A DNA stretch of 64,000 bases from Spisula solida (Eukaryota; Mollusca; Bivalvia; Venerida; Mactridae). The DNA lies in assembly GCA_947247005.1 (NCBI GenBank), contig OX365954.1:140001-204000 (forward strand), in the 5' to 3' direction. The notes under the pieces are model-generated. The model did not search any database. It saw only the letters and a list, made by a program, of their open reading frames with translations, and was not told the DNA's origin. Shown here piece by piece: positions 12,084 to 24,445 of the stretch. Each line of letters opens with the position of its first letter. The stretch's first letter is position 1. A program made the position numbers and the translations under genes.

Positions 12084-13821
12084 TGTCCCAGTAAGTTTGA
12101 AAGTATTAGTTGTAGCCTCAAATTAGATCTATTGTAGCACCATTTTGTAAATTTCTAGTACTCAGCGTAGAAATACGAATCTAGGGAATTATTTATGGAA
12201 GCAGCTTACGGCGCTAAGCAGAAACAACAGGCCACAGAATCCCACACAAAACACAAATAAAAGTAAAAGTGCCAAGTTACCAGGGCAACTTCATAAATGT
12301 ACAAGGAAAAACAGCTACAAGAGCGCGTCAACTTTACTCCTCAGCCAGTACAATATATATGGGTCCAGAGTCAACAAACAAGGATGATCACAAGATCAAA
12401 CAACAACGCAACACTCTTTAGAAACAGTATGTTTGTTGTACAGACCATTTTGAAAGGAACAAAGCATTATTGTACTGGACTTTGAAGTTGCAAAAAAGCA
12501 TAATTATACAAAATGAACAATCTAACATATATGACACAGTGCTATACATCATTTGTAATGCCTTCCTCTGCTTCAGCATTGATACCGTGACAGAGCCAAA
12601 TGCCACAGGGGGGCTTAAACGATGCACCAAACCTCACTCTTGATATGTGTGTTTGAGAGACAGATACTGAACTTAACTCTGAGCTAAATCGTATCTGGTC
12701 ATGTATCAAAACTGTAAACTGTGAACTATCATAGAGTTTACAACTGCGTTGGTTTATTGGATCTGTTTCAAATGCAAACTCTGATTTCAGCATAATCACA
12801 ATTTCAGCTGAGCATTGTATTTGAACCGTTTCGGGGAATTGGTGCAAGTGCCGTATTATACCGTTGCTATAAAATGATCGTTGTTTTGAACGAAATATGT
12901 TCCTATAGGAAAAACATTCTGATGTTGCAGAAATGCTGGTGCCCGAGAGATGGCCGCTATGTGCGTTATATTAAGCGTACACTACAGCTTGTAAAATGTG
13001 TCTTATATAAAATGAGAAATCAAAGTCGGAAACTTGGATTTATGTGTATGTGTAGGTATACAAAGTACGAACAACACCGAACAGAGCAGCTCCACAAGAG
13101 TACTAGAAAACTAGGGGTTTCTCTTTTTTGTAAACCATTAAACTAGACAAAGATGTAATAGATGTTGTTACTTCTATATTTTCTATATAAGTGTTGGATG
13201 TTACAGGGTTTGTCTACTACGTTAATGAGAAATTGAAAATCAAGGTCATACATCATTCTCTCAAGTGCCAAAGCTTGCTCATGGGAGCCGTAAAGATAAT
13301 GATAAACTGTCACTCGAGGTTTGACAATGTTTTATACGTTCTGATGTCCCCGTGTGGCACCATAACTATGTCTTTATTAGAAGGAGAGTGATTACTAGGT
13401 GTAGTGGTATTCATGTTTATGAATAATTTACCCTTTTTGACGAGAGATAACTCTGGCAGAAACATGTACTAATGTTTTATGTTTGTTTCCATTATAGACA
13501 TCACCTAATCCATGCCAACGAAGATTTCTTTTTTATCGGCGTAGTACTTTTTAGGAAAACGTGGATTAAATGCTTGAATAAAGAATACATGTATTAATGA
13601 TTTAGTGAATCGTATTGCACGTGTAATACTTTCGAAAAATGGTTCTATTACAATTTTTACCGAACGGCGCATTTAGTAATCAAGTGACGCAGTGTTACTG
13701 GAAACTCTAAAATGTAAGCTATAGCAGGACCACCTTTATGGTTTGTTTACCTATTTTTTGGATGTTGCTAAACGTGTTAATAATATAACTATTCTGTAAT
13801 TTATCTATTGTATTATTTCAG
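12084..13821. other. Intronic DNA, no gene seen
   Basis: A minus-strand open stretch at 12542-12847 and a plus-strand one at 12874-13146 have no domain or splice support and were not called. The last bases form the acceptor of the rost exon at 13822. Confidence 0.45.
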
Positions 13822-13950
13822 ATCGTCAAACTTTTGAGAGGATGCCTGCAGCATTGAAGGTCCAGTGGTTCCTACAGAATCTGAGTTATAACTCTGCCAT
13901 TGTGGTCACTGTATCGTTCTGGTCATATATAGGGGTACTTGATAAATCAG
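13822..13950 (+). CDS. Rolling stone-like membrane protein, internal exon
   Basis: A 129-nt exon lies between acceptor ttatttcag (ends 13821) and donor GTGCGT (13951). It is phase 1 at both ends, so it joins the upstream and downstream exons without a frame change. It encodes RQTFERMPAALKVQWFLQNL and a hydrophobic helix (SAIVVTVSFWSYIGVL). In rost-family proteins the middle of the protein has such a W-F-L-x-N segment followed by a helix with a W near its centre. The exon is isolated between long repeat-filled introns and has no frame disruption, which argues that the gene is alive. Confidence 0.78.
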
Positions 13951-16573
13951 GTGCGTATAAAATCAATCTGTACCGTACTATCTATAGTACGTGAATTCCT
14001 TCCTATATCCGTCACTCAAATCATGATAACTGAAGTACATCATTTGTATTAATTAGACAGCTCGCTATAAACATGAACGAAGTGCCCGGATGGTCCACAT
14101 CTTGGAACAAATAAATTATTCTACGAAGTGTGAAGTCAGTATGGACATACCACGAGGTCTACATCCTGGTATGACACGTGGTATGTCACGTGATATGGCA
14201 CGTGGTATGACACGTTGAGATGCTGTCCCTTTCTTCTATGAGGGTTTCTCTCTGTTGTGTCAGACTATTAGCGGGTGGAAGGCATCGTTTGATTGTCACA
14301 TGAATGCCCAAATCGGTAAATATCGGGCTGTATACAGTACACCCAGTGGATGGATGTTGCCATCCAAACTATACCACGCTGACGACTATTAATGGTCAGG
14401 TGCGGACCTACGTACATGCGTGCAACGTGGACTCGGATCATCATCTTGCAAACGATTCCTTGATTATGAAAATGTTGTATATAAAGAGATGATTTTGGTG
14501 ACAATAAGATGACGGAGACGAATTAACATGACATGACGTCACGCGAGAATGGTCTTTCATTGAGTTTACCCTGCGTTAATTTTACTTACGTACGACTTAT
14601 AATAGTTATACCACCACAGTTCATAACCTTCACATTTCACAAGCTACGACCTGCACATGTGAAGGTTGTATACCTCGGGAACCATCCGCCAATCTGGACC
14701 AGGCAGATGTTAACAACTAAACGTTAACCCGACAAAAACATGCGTTAACTCTACTATTTAAACAACATTAATAAGTTTGATATGTGCAGAGTAGTTTATC
14801 ATAAAAATAAAGCCCGTGCACATTGTATAAATAGTAGTTTTGCTGATGAGGTGTGACAAATGTCTTCCGAAAAACCGAAACTCTGATAGACATAGTCATA
14901 GATTAGTTCAGAAATAAACGGAGGATAGTTTTAAGCAAGCAATACGGGCTGTCAGTTGGATTTTTCGGAATAGATAAAATGGCATCATTTTCACCGTAGT
15001 TGCAGAATCTGTTGTGTTCACGACTCAAATGGAAACATTTAAAACGTGGTTCAGAGAATAGGCTTTCATGATTGTCAAAGTATAGTGTGATACACAAGTG
15101 ACATACTCTGGACCAATCCGAGATCAAGTTAACCAATGATACATATAATTACATATTTATTTCATTACAAGGATAAACAGTATATCACCTGATGGTGGCA
15201 TAAGCCAATGAATTTACTTGTAAACTTTCAGCAAACCACTTTCGATAAATATGCAGGCAAAGCGACTTTTCACAGTATGGATAACAATTTACAATAGCAA
15301 TTTAGCTGTCACTGTGACACTGGGTATACGACTTTAAACAGTATTTTAGAATATTTGGCGGTGGGTAAATTGACCTGGGAAATAGAATGTTCATACATTT
15401 GTTACATAACATACATGTACAGTTATAATTACATTGGACGCATGCTCATAATCTTAAGGACCCAAGAAACTCCATTTATAGTTCAGTATTTGACTTGTGT
15501 TTCAGAAGTGTATAAAGATGACGCATTAAAAAATATGTCTTATTTTATCCACGATTTTAAAGTTTGCATGGAAACATATTTCGGTGCATGATGTGGGGTG
15601 AAGGGAATAAGTGTGATTCTCAATATGTATTTGAACGGCATATAGGGTCTTGTTGGGGATAGTTTTACTTCTGGTATTTTGCTCTTGTGTACGGATGCAT
15701 GTTACAATAAATGATAACCTTAAACGTACATGTATATAAAATTCGTATTAAATAACGCTATACGTACTTTCAACGTGCAAAAAAGGGTCTCTATAGTTGC
15801 TAAATTTGGAAATACAAACGTGACAACTGCGTTACTACGAGTTACATACATTTGTATTTAGCATTTGGTGGTATTATGACGTTTCTGACTTAACGTTTGT
15901 CAAGTTTTACAATAGAAGTATTGTTATTCGAAACCAGCTGCCGGGATTTTTACCGTAAAATGAGTATTTACGGTATTTATTCCGTAAATCTGAAAACCCA
16001 ATCTCTTTTAGATTAACCGAACAAGAGGGCGCCTATGATCATCTGCAACCCAAACATTGTAGCCCCAAAACTTGATCGTGATTACGATTTTTTCGAATCA
16101 TGAAGCAACCGTGCCTCGATCAGTCTGAGAAAGTGTGGCCTGTGGGCTATAATGAAACTGACTTGCTGGGGTAAATTGTTATTGAGATTTCAACATTTTC
16201 AAGCAGTTAGCACAGTTATTGAGTGAAATTAACTAATATGTTGGGTACATTTTATAAAAATGTTTAACTAAAGCTTCTGTGCAAGCATCAAATTGTTTTT
16301 ACCTTCAAGACTTCAAGTTTCTCCCGTGCACAATATACGGGGGCTGCCATTGACGTTCCCAGAATACAATGCGGTTTACTGTATAAGTCCCGTCATTGTT
16401 GTACGGGCTTAATACCGTATTTATTTAACGGCGTATCCCGTAAAAAATACGGTATATTTTTACAGTTTACCAAGTATAATTATTATTCTATATGTACAGA
16501 TGATCTTTGATTGCATCTCGCATAGGCGTCATGGGGGCCGGCAAACATTCGGGAGGGGGGGAATGAATGGTTG
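13951..16573. other. Intronic DNA with an E-box-like cluster
   Basis: No gene is seen. At 14175-14216 the hexamer CACGTG occurs three times and CACGTT once at exact 12-bp spacing. Around 15950-16010 and 16400-16460 the phrase ATTTACGGTATTTA and relatives form short inverted repeats (TACGGTATATTTTTACAG). Class is unknown. Confidence 0.5.
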
Positions 16574-16995
16574 CTTGTATAATCTCAAGGTTAGGTCTAT
16601 GTACTTGTATAATCTCAAGGTTAGGTATATGTGCTTGTATAATCTCAAGGTTAGGTATATGTGCTTGTATAATTTCAAGGTTAGGTATATGTACTTGTAT
16701 AATCTCAAGGTTAGGTCTATGTACTTGTATAATCTCAAGGTTAGGTATATGTACTTGTATAATCTCAAGGTTAGGTATATGTACTTGTATAATCTCAAGG
16801 TTAGGTATATGTACTTGTATAATCTCAAGGTTATGTATATGTACTTGTATAATCTCAAGGTTAGGTATATGTACTTGTATAATCTCAAGGTTAGGTCTAT
16901 GTACTTGTATAATCTCAAGGTTAGGTATATGTACTTGTATAATCTCAAGGTTAGGTCTATGTACTTGTATAATCTCAAGGTTAGGTATATGTACT
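16574..16995 (+). repeat. 30-bp minisatellite, 14 copies
   Basis: The unit CTTGTATAATCTCAAGGTTA plus GGTATATGTA repeats 14 times with only a few substitutions (tctatg/tatatg, acttg/gcttg). Because 30 is a multiple of three, three frames stay open across it and give low-complexity 'proteins' on both strands; these are artefacts of the repeat. It lies in the second rost intron. Confidence 0.95.
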
Positions 16996-19162
16996 AAGTT
17001 GTTTGCGTTTGCTTGTCTAAACACTGGTAAAAATTGAACCGCTTTATATACTTGTAAGTAGGGGGGGGTCCGGGTGCATGCTTTCCCGGGAAATTTTTCA
17101 AAACTTTGGATCAATCTGGTGCATTCTGTGCGTTCTGAGATAACTATTTGATAATCAAACAAGATATGTTTAGTTACATGATCAAGCAAAATTAAGCCCA
17201 CATTTTGTAAATCTTCTTACTAATTAGTGCAAAAATGCCGGAATTATGAGAGTTAAGAGGCTTAGTAATGGTTATTTAACATAGAAATGACAAAGTGTAC
17301 GTAAAAGCAATATAGGAGCTGGTGTAAACTTGATCATACAATTTCTTTCTCAAGTTCATAGCTCTTTCAACAGCTACGTGATAACAGATTTGTACAGATT
17401 AAAATTGTTTTGCGAGCAAAAAAAATCGCATTTTGTACTTTTTAACCAAGAAAAAAAGGCAAATTACCTATCACAAGACTATTTTAAGAGGAAATTTATG
17501 AATGTGGTCTGAATTATTGGGGGGCCAAACGATATGTTGCCCCCCCCCCCCTGGCCCCCCTGCTCCTACGTCCATGTCTCGTTATGACATAATGGTCGCC
17601 TTCAGGAGTTTGCTAAGTACATGAACACCTAATCTATCATTGTATCCGTCACGATGACGACAATTGGTATTTAATGCTTCCATAGTGTTGCCCGAGGGAT
17701 TCCGCATCCGGCAATCAAATTGATTGATATTATTCCCAGGGTTCGATGAATTAGTTCTAATGAATAATGTCCGCTTTATTCCGAATCTATCGTTCCATGT
17801 ATATCTGTATAATATGATTAGGATTTGTGTGAGATCCTGATGACGTATCACGAAGACATTCATACACTTAACAAATTTTATAAGAGAACATGTATATACA
17901 CATTTATACCCATAGCTCGGTCAATATGTGTTTGATCGTGCTGGAAAGAGAACATGTATATATACATGTATACCCATAGCTCGGTCAATACTTGTTTGAT
18001 CGTGCTGGAATGTTCAACATATATTGGATATGTGGAATGACAATTCAATTGGTTTTATTACAATCTGATAACAATTTTCACAAACAGAACAAGGATCACA
18101 ATAATGCCAATTTAGGTGTATAAACGGAAACATTGTTGCAGGAAACATACACTGGTGTCTAATAGACCTTCAAATAAATGTTTTATGGTCAAGGGGAGGT
18201 AACCATGTAAGGAATTTTGGTCAGAATGCGACTTTTGTTTTCTGGGTCGACGTATTGATTGTAAGTTATATATTTGTTAATACTCCTCTCATTTTTATCA
18301 TCTTAGTACCAAAATGACGCCTATACATTTACCTTTAATCTGCACTATTCCACTACCAACATATACTTGAATTGTCTGTAAAACAACTTACCCCAGTGTC
18401 GCGTTTTTAAATCCGTTTAGTGTAGGAAGCAAATCGCAGACTAACCAAAATGACCGCTTTATCATGAAACCCAATGGAGAAATGTATCATGTGCCTTTCT
18501 TTATGTATTCTGTATCTTAGTTTAATATTTCAAGATTCGTTTTACCAGAAGCTAGAAATAAACCAAATTATGTAATATGTAGCACCTAATAATCTTTCTA
18601 ATGCCGTTCCCGTATGAGGTAATACTTCTTTACAAATCATATCTATATTGTATGTGTTATAATGAGTCGTATATGGCCCCATGTCAATGTCATAGGCAGA
18701 CGCTGATCTGAAGGGTCACACATCTGGAAAGGTTCATCTATACGATTTGAGTCGCACCAACTTTATTAATAAAGTTTATTAATGTATTATTCTGAATACG
18801 AATTGGACTTGGTTCAAATTCCCAAGCTTGTCAAATAGAAATCAATCTCATAATTCTTAAAAGATAAGTTCATAATTGAAAGTTTTGCTCAAATCAAGGT
18901 CTGAGTATGAGCTAGACCTCAAGTTTGGTGTTCAAGTTTGGTGTCTTAAAATGTGTTGTCAGTTTGTCACAAACTCTAGAGATTGTTTTACTGTGTGATG
19001 CTGATTGTGAGTATTTGATCTCCCATGGAAATACAGTCCGTGCAGGATAATGTGGCAGTCACGTGACACAATGTGGACAATGTCAATTGATTGAATTAGG
19101 TAAAACATGGTTAAGGTTTGTGATTATAAATCATTCTAACCATTCACCAATTCAAACATACT
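16996..19162. other. Intronic DNA with a 64-bp duplication
   Basis: No gene is seen. At 17883-18010 a 64-bp unit (AGAGAACATGTATATA ... CATAGCTCGGTCAATA ... TTTGATCGTGCTGGAA) occurs twice in tandem. A poly-C/poly-G pair flanks about 17520-17555. Confidence 0.55.
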
Positions 19163-19232
19163 TCATAGCCGAGTGGTTTAGTGCGTAGATACTTCCTAAC
19201 GATATCGATATTTTTGGCCGTGAGTTCGAAAC
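19163..19232 (+). other. tRNA-derived fragment (SINE head or tRNA relic)
   Basis: A box-A-like TAGCCGAGTGGTTTAGTGC is followed 40 bp later by a box-B-like GAGTTCGAAACC. No good acceptor stem pairs the ends, so it is not a functional tRNA. A T-rich run follows. It is most likely the head of an old SINE. Confidence 0.5.
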
Positions 19233-19379
19233 CTTGTCAAGTTGTATGTATTTTTTTATTTCTTTTTCTCATCTTTATAAATTTAAAAGCTAAGAGTTTT
19301 ACAGAAAAATGGCTAAAATAATCAGTTCTATCCATTAGTGATACAAACCTGTACTTAAAGTTATTAAAAAAGATTATAT

Positions 19380-19505
19380 TAAGTCAGACAGGGAAGGCAG
19401 CACTCAACTTAACCAGCCGAGCACAGAAAACATTAAAAACACACAAAGCACAATGCCCAACTAAACAAGCGCAGATCCGCCCAAGTCCAAGCTGTCGAAA
19501 AGTCT
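19380..19505. repeat. Dispersed repeat, second copy of 6170-6365
   Basis: This copy shares GACAGGGAAGGCAG, CCAGCCGAGCACAG, CAATGCCCAA and AAGTCCAAGCTGTCGAAA in the same order as 6170-6365, with shorter spacers. Confidence 0.65.
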
Positions 19506-19887
19506 ATTATTAAAGAGTGTATAGCCTAAATATACATGTACACAATCAACGTGGTGTGTACATGTATTATAATTAAAGCACAATAATTTTGATTGCTAGT
19601 ACTTAGGTATTGTAACTACCAACACGAAGCCACACATACATTATCTGAGTGTGACTGTAACTCAGACCATGATACAGCAGATGAAGTGATGTAAAATTCT
19701 TTTGTATTGTAATGAGTGTGTGTTCTTGTCATAAAAGTTTAATTGAATTAAAAATAATTTTATCATGACCATAATAAAACAAGAAAAATATATAATTAAC
19801 AAATTATGAATTCTCTCGAAAAGAATATGAAAATAACATTAAAAATATTGTGATGAATTCAAAAAAAATACTAAAGACTTCTTTGAT

Positions 19888-19948
19888 GGGTTGAACTTGA
19901 ATCGCTAAGTTACAATTCCTGTGCGTTACCACCTGAGCTATTACAGCA
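19888..19948 (-). other. tRNA-derived fragment (SINE head or tRNA relic)
   Basis: On the minus strand the box-A-like TAGCTCAGGTGGTAACGC and the box-B-like GATTCAAGTTC are spaced as in a tRNA. The acceptor stem is not convincing. It faces the tRNA-like fragment at 19163 across about 650 bp of AT-rich DNA. Confidence 0.45.
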
Positions 19949-21480
19949 TACATAACTACTTGCAATTATTTAGTGCTTATATTACATTGTAATTAGTCAA
20001 GCATGACGATAAGGCCAAGCAATTTAACTGTCTGGATAACTGTCTATGTTAAATGTTATATTTCGTCGTTGAATGGATGGTTAAGGATTAGCTGCACAAG
20101 GCAGTCATACTGGTATGAAAGGTAAACAAACACTAGTCCATATTAAGTCTGTATTTCAACAGTTACCACTTACATAGTATTTAATGAAACGGACAAACAA
20201 CAAACAATTAGATTCTTTTAAAGTTATCTCTAATCAATATCATGTATTACCTGTCGTGAAATAGACTCGACTGCCACATTATCTAGCACGAACTATACAG
20301 CGCTGTGTTACAAGTCAACATCAAGATGTCGTGCATGTGATACGTTTGCGCAAAACGCGTCTGTGAAAACTTTTACGGAATTATTTACTCTGAACACTAT
20401 ATACTGTCAAGAGATAGTTGAATCTCTCGCCTGGATGGTAATGCTTGCAATGTCAGATAAAATGCGCTTTGTTTCTCTTTAACTTTCATCAAAATTCGGC
20501 GATTATAGCCATTTTCACTGAATTTTACTGGGGGACCCTTCCTTGGCATATTCTCTACATTACCACGTAGCCAAAATTTATCAATAATTCATGTTATGGT
20601 AGTCCAGGAATGCATAGCGTACGTGATATGTATGTTTGTCTGATACCTGCATAGTACAGTCATAGTGAGATTTCTTTTGTAACAGGACTACGTTCAGTCT
20701 GCCTTCCGTCCATCTTCATTTACATCACACCACAGGCGCATCTTTATTGTCTCAAGTATCACGTCATTGGTTGACAAATAATACTACATATATATGGTCT
20801 AAATGGGGGCTTGGTTATATTAGGTTGTGTCGAGTACGGTATTATATGACGTCAAACATATACATACATATGTTGTGTATAAATTCCATAACCTGATGAA
20901 GTTGAATTAAAAACGAAACGCGAAGTTTTTTAATACATTGGTTTAGTTGGCTTTATATAAATTGCTATTACTAGTATCTTGTATCATATATCGATAGGCA
21001 TCAGTAGACATAACATTGATGTCTAAGCAACTGCTATATGCAAGCTACATACGATCACTCATTATCCGATATCCTCGTGTGTATAGAAATCTACAAATGT
21101 CTAGCGAATATAATTACATAATGGATCTAGACTGTATAAGACTGTATATTATGTTAAAATGTTATCATGTTGCTGAACGACACCCATTGTGAACATCGTT
21201 TAACCTGACACATTTTCCAACGTCGGGTATTAGTACAACATGACTTTGTATACATCGTGTCTGGGTATTGTTTTATGCATGGTCATTGTTTTCCATCTGG
21301 GTTTAGGTCGTTTTTCAGGCATACATGACGGATAGTTGCCGTGACCAGTTTCCCTGGAACCGATCATCAACCTGTGCTAACATGCTCTCCATTAAGCAAC
21401 ATTCAACTCCTAAACATGTAGAGAACATGGTCGCTACCAATGTTTGCAATTAGAATACCCTCTATCTACCCCGGTAATTG
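19949..21480. other. Intronic DNA, no gene seen
   Basis: AT-rich sequence without a supported feature. Confidence 0.4.
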
Positions 21481-22062
21481 ATGTCACCTATCACGCGGGT
21501 GATAGTCTAGCACACTACTGCATGTGATAACCGAGCGGTCAGTATAGCATGGCGACAGTTTAGCACACTACAGTCAGTGATAACCGAGCGGTCAGCATAG
21601 CACATAGTGACAGTTTAGCACACTACAGTCAGTGATAACCGAGCGGTCAGCATAGCACATAGTGACAGCTTAGCTCACTACAGCCTGTGTTAACCGAGCG
21701 GTCAGTATAGCATGGTGGCAGTTTAGCGCACTGCACTATGTGCTAACCGAGCAGTCAGCATAGCACATAGTGACAGTTTAGCGTACTACCACCTGTTCTA
21801 ACCGAGTGGTCAGCCTAGCACATAGTGACAGTTTAGCGCACTACATCTTGTGCTAACCGACCAGTCAGTTCAGCACATGATGATATTTTAACGCACTATA
21901 ACCTGTGCTAACCGAGCGGTCAGTATAGCATGCCGACAGTTTAACGTACTATAACCTGTGCTAACCGAGCGGTCAGTATAGCATGGTGACAGTTTAGCGC
22001 ACTATAACCTGTGCTAACCGAGCGGTCAGTATAGCATGCCGACAGTTTAACGCACTATTCGG
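21481..22062 (+). repeat. 53-55-bp degenerate tandem repeat, about 10 copies
   Basis: The unit is built from CTAACCGAGCGGTCAG, TATAGCATGGTGACAG and TTTAGCGCACTA, spaced 53-55 bp. It is more diverged than the other arrays in this gene. It ends about 390 bp before the last rost exon. Confidence 0.9.
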
Positions 22063-22453
22063 TTGATAAGCATGGCATACTTGTATAATGATTATCTGTC
22101 ATAAAGGTTTTGGTCAGGCAAATAGTTTTAATAAACTATATAATTACGTAAACAGAAAATACCTGTTTTAAATATAGTTATAGTTATTTTTATTACCACT
22201 TGATATACGTGTATAGTTGGCATGCTCTTCAGGACAGACGTAACGATGGATTTTAAGATATGTTTTAATTAATCGGCGTTGTCAAGTTCTTTAATTATGA
22301 TTATTTATTATTTTACTTTACCTAATTTTCCGTTTGTTAAACACCTCACAATGCCACCGTAAGCTACATACATTATGTGAACAGCAATAAACATTATAGT
22401 CCAATTGGATTTTTATTTGAAGAAAGTCAAATTGCGTATATAATTTATTTCAG
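22063..22453. other. Intron end, no gene
   Basis: AT-rich sequence ends in the acceptor tttatttcag used by the final rost exon. Confidence 0.5.
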
Positions 22454-22914
22454 AAATTCTCCAGACACCGATGAGCCAAATGAAACATACACTGAATACG
22501 GTCTATGTAGTGTTGGATGTTCTGATGTCTGGTACACCGTTCCGTATTCTACATTTATTGTTTACAGTCGGACTTGGCTCCGTATATTCATTATTTAACG
22601 CCATCTACTTCCTGAACGACGGGACCATCATGGAAGGACGCCATTATGCGTATAATCTGCTAGATTGGGGTAAACCGGAAGAGGCGGTCGTTACATGCGT
22701 ACTTTGTGTTGTAATGTGCATTTTCGCGCAGATTGTGTTGTACGAACTTTACAGGGTACGATTCTGTATCTACACTAGGATTTATTTTGGTTCAGATGTT
22801 GACAAACCTGCATCAGAAATGCAAAGGATTATTGAAGATGGCAATGCTCCTGCTTACCAAACAATAGAAGACCGTGGTGACGTTACATCTTACACTGATG
22901 ACGAAACACATTGA
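22454..22914 (+). CDS. Rolling stone-like membrane protein, last coding exon
   Basis: The exon starts after acceptor tttatttcag (ends 22453), continues in phase 1 and ends at TGA 22912-22914. It encodes EILQTPMSQMKHTLNTVYVV, a helix after PFRILHLLF, an NAIYFLNDG loop, the motif AYNLLDWGKPEEAV and a final helix (TCVLCVVMCIFAQIVLYEL). A polar tail of about 45 residues ends in DDETH. The LDW-x-x-P signature before the last helix is characteristic of the rost family. The three exons together give roughly 270 residues, so one or more N-terminal exons must lie upstream. An AATAAA occurs near 23222 but its use as the polyadenylation site is uncertain. Confidence 0.82.
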
Positions 22915-23394
22915 CGCCAATAGTGAAGGACTTAAAATTCTAAAACAAAAAGCTGTTTCCATTCCTGTTATTAAATAGATTACCTAGATGTATCCTACAA
23001 AAACTATCATCTAATATTTAAAGTAGATTATACTAACAAATTGTTGTCTTATAATTAATTTAATATATATTTTATTTCTAGCGAAATAGAATTGGACAAC
23101 ATACTTAATTTTCGTCGCCTTATTATCATCTTGCGCTAACTACACCATTTTACTTTTCGAGAAAAAGCACTTCAAAGATTCAGATATGATAATCTCTCTC
23201 AACATTGGTCAATTTGCAAGAAATAAAAACTATTATTATTTGTACTAGAATAAGCTACCTTCACCATGAATTTTAATACCCCATGAGCAACATATTACGA
23301 ATCCAGGGTTGTAATTATCTCAAAAAATGTCTGTATCAGCCCCCTCCTTGTGTAATGTCTTATAGTTACCTTAGATGCCCCCAAACATTCTTCT
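22915..23394. other. Probable rost 3' UTR and flank
   Basis: This is AT-rich non-coding sequence after the TGA at 22914. An AATAAA lies near 23222. The 3' end of the transcript cannot be fixed from sequence alone. Confidence 0.4.
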
Positions 23395-23790
23395 CCTTAT
23401 TTACTCATTAAAGCCACATTATCTCCCCAAAGACCCTTGTTTCTGATCACCCAGTAAATAGACTAATTACAAGAAATTAGGATATGTTCACAAATGACCA
23501 ATACATGACGACAGAATGTTAAATTTATCTGTCGTAATAGTATGTCAAAAAAATCATTTTAGTGAAACGTATGGATGACAAAATACTAATTTTGCAAGAG
23601 TTGCTTCCCTTAGATTATAAATTGTGCATTTTTTGTTTACAGTTTATTAATTTTAAACAAACCAACTGGAGGTTGTATTTTGTTTTCTTCCATCTTAATG
23701 TGTTTTCCACCTTTGCGACTCAACTAAAGTGCTCAAATCCATGGCTCTTCAAATACGTTATCAACTAATTGCTTTTTGAAAATAGCCGTT
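23395..23790. repeat. Dispersed ~395-bp element, inverted copy of 7665-8060
   Basis: This is the second copy of the element at 7665-8060, in the opposite orientation. A ~45-bp direct repeat (TTAGATGC.CCCAAAC then TTCTTCTCC.TATTT) lies just before it (about 23371) and just after it (about 23806). That may be a long target duplication or part of the element. Confidence 0.7.
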
Positions 23791-24316
23791 TAATGTGGTT
23801 TTAATCTTAGATGCACCCAAACTTTCTTCTCCGTATTTTCTCATCAAACTCCCTTGTCAAAATCAATATTGAGAATGTCTCTCCCTTACCATACCGTACA
23901 ACCCGCTGTGTGTAAGGCAGTTCTGTATGTTGAAGGCAGAGACACACGCGTTTTACGCCACTAGAGTGGGGTAAGTATTTGTTATTTTATATGTGTTTTG
24001 CGTTGCTTTTGAAAGTGATCACTTACATATAAAATTATCGTTCACGCGATGAATGAACAATAAGTATATACAATGTATGTGCCCACAAATGCCATATTAT
24101 TCGAGTAAACAGGGTTTAGGTATGCGATGTTTGCCAAAAGTTCGAAACTTTCGCCTTTGACGTTGAATTATCAACTTAATTCGTAGTTTGGAACGATTCT
24201 AAAACATTGAATACAAACTTCAACCCTTCTTCAATATATCTGTCGTTTCCGTTTTGGAAAATGTGCATTTTCTGTGAAGATACAGAGGTTTAAATTGAAC
24301 GAGGTACCAAAAAAAT

Positions 24317-24445
24317 GCTAACGAAATAGGCAGTTCTGTTTTTCAAATGATAACGACAAAGGCAGAGCGTTAAATATTAATGCTAACACAGAGGCAGAGA
24401 TAAGAGACTTATGCTAACGACAAAGGCAGACATTCTAATGACTTG
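24317..24445. repeat. 31-34-bp iterons in the foldback arm
   Basis: Four successive units start at about 24317, 24348, 24382 and 24413, each of the form GCTAACGACAAAGGCAGA with variants. AGGCAG occurs twice more near the outer end (about 23921 and 23936). The mirrored arm holds the same set (about 27530-27660 and 28030-28055). Such spaced repeats inside TIRs are typical of transposase-binding arrays; binding itself is inferred. Confidence 0.7.

Noticed and set aside
16574..16995. CRISPR-like array of 30-bp repeats
   Set aside because: The units are head to tail with no unique spacers, and the DNA is eukaryotic. It is a minisatellite.
16488..17201. Overlapping repeat 'proteins' of 150-237 codons
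   Set aside because: The 30-bp unit is a multiple of three, so several frames are open by construction. There is no start context, domain or exon border.
19163..19232. Functional tRNA gene
   Set aside because: Boxes A and B are recognisable, but the acceptor and anticodon stems do not pair well.
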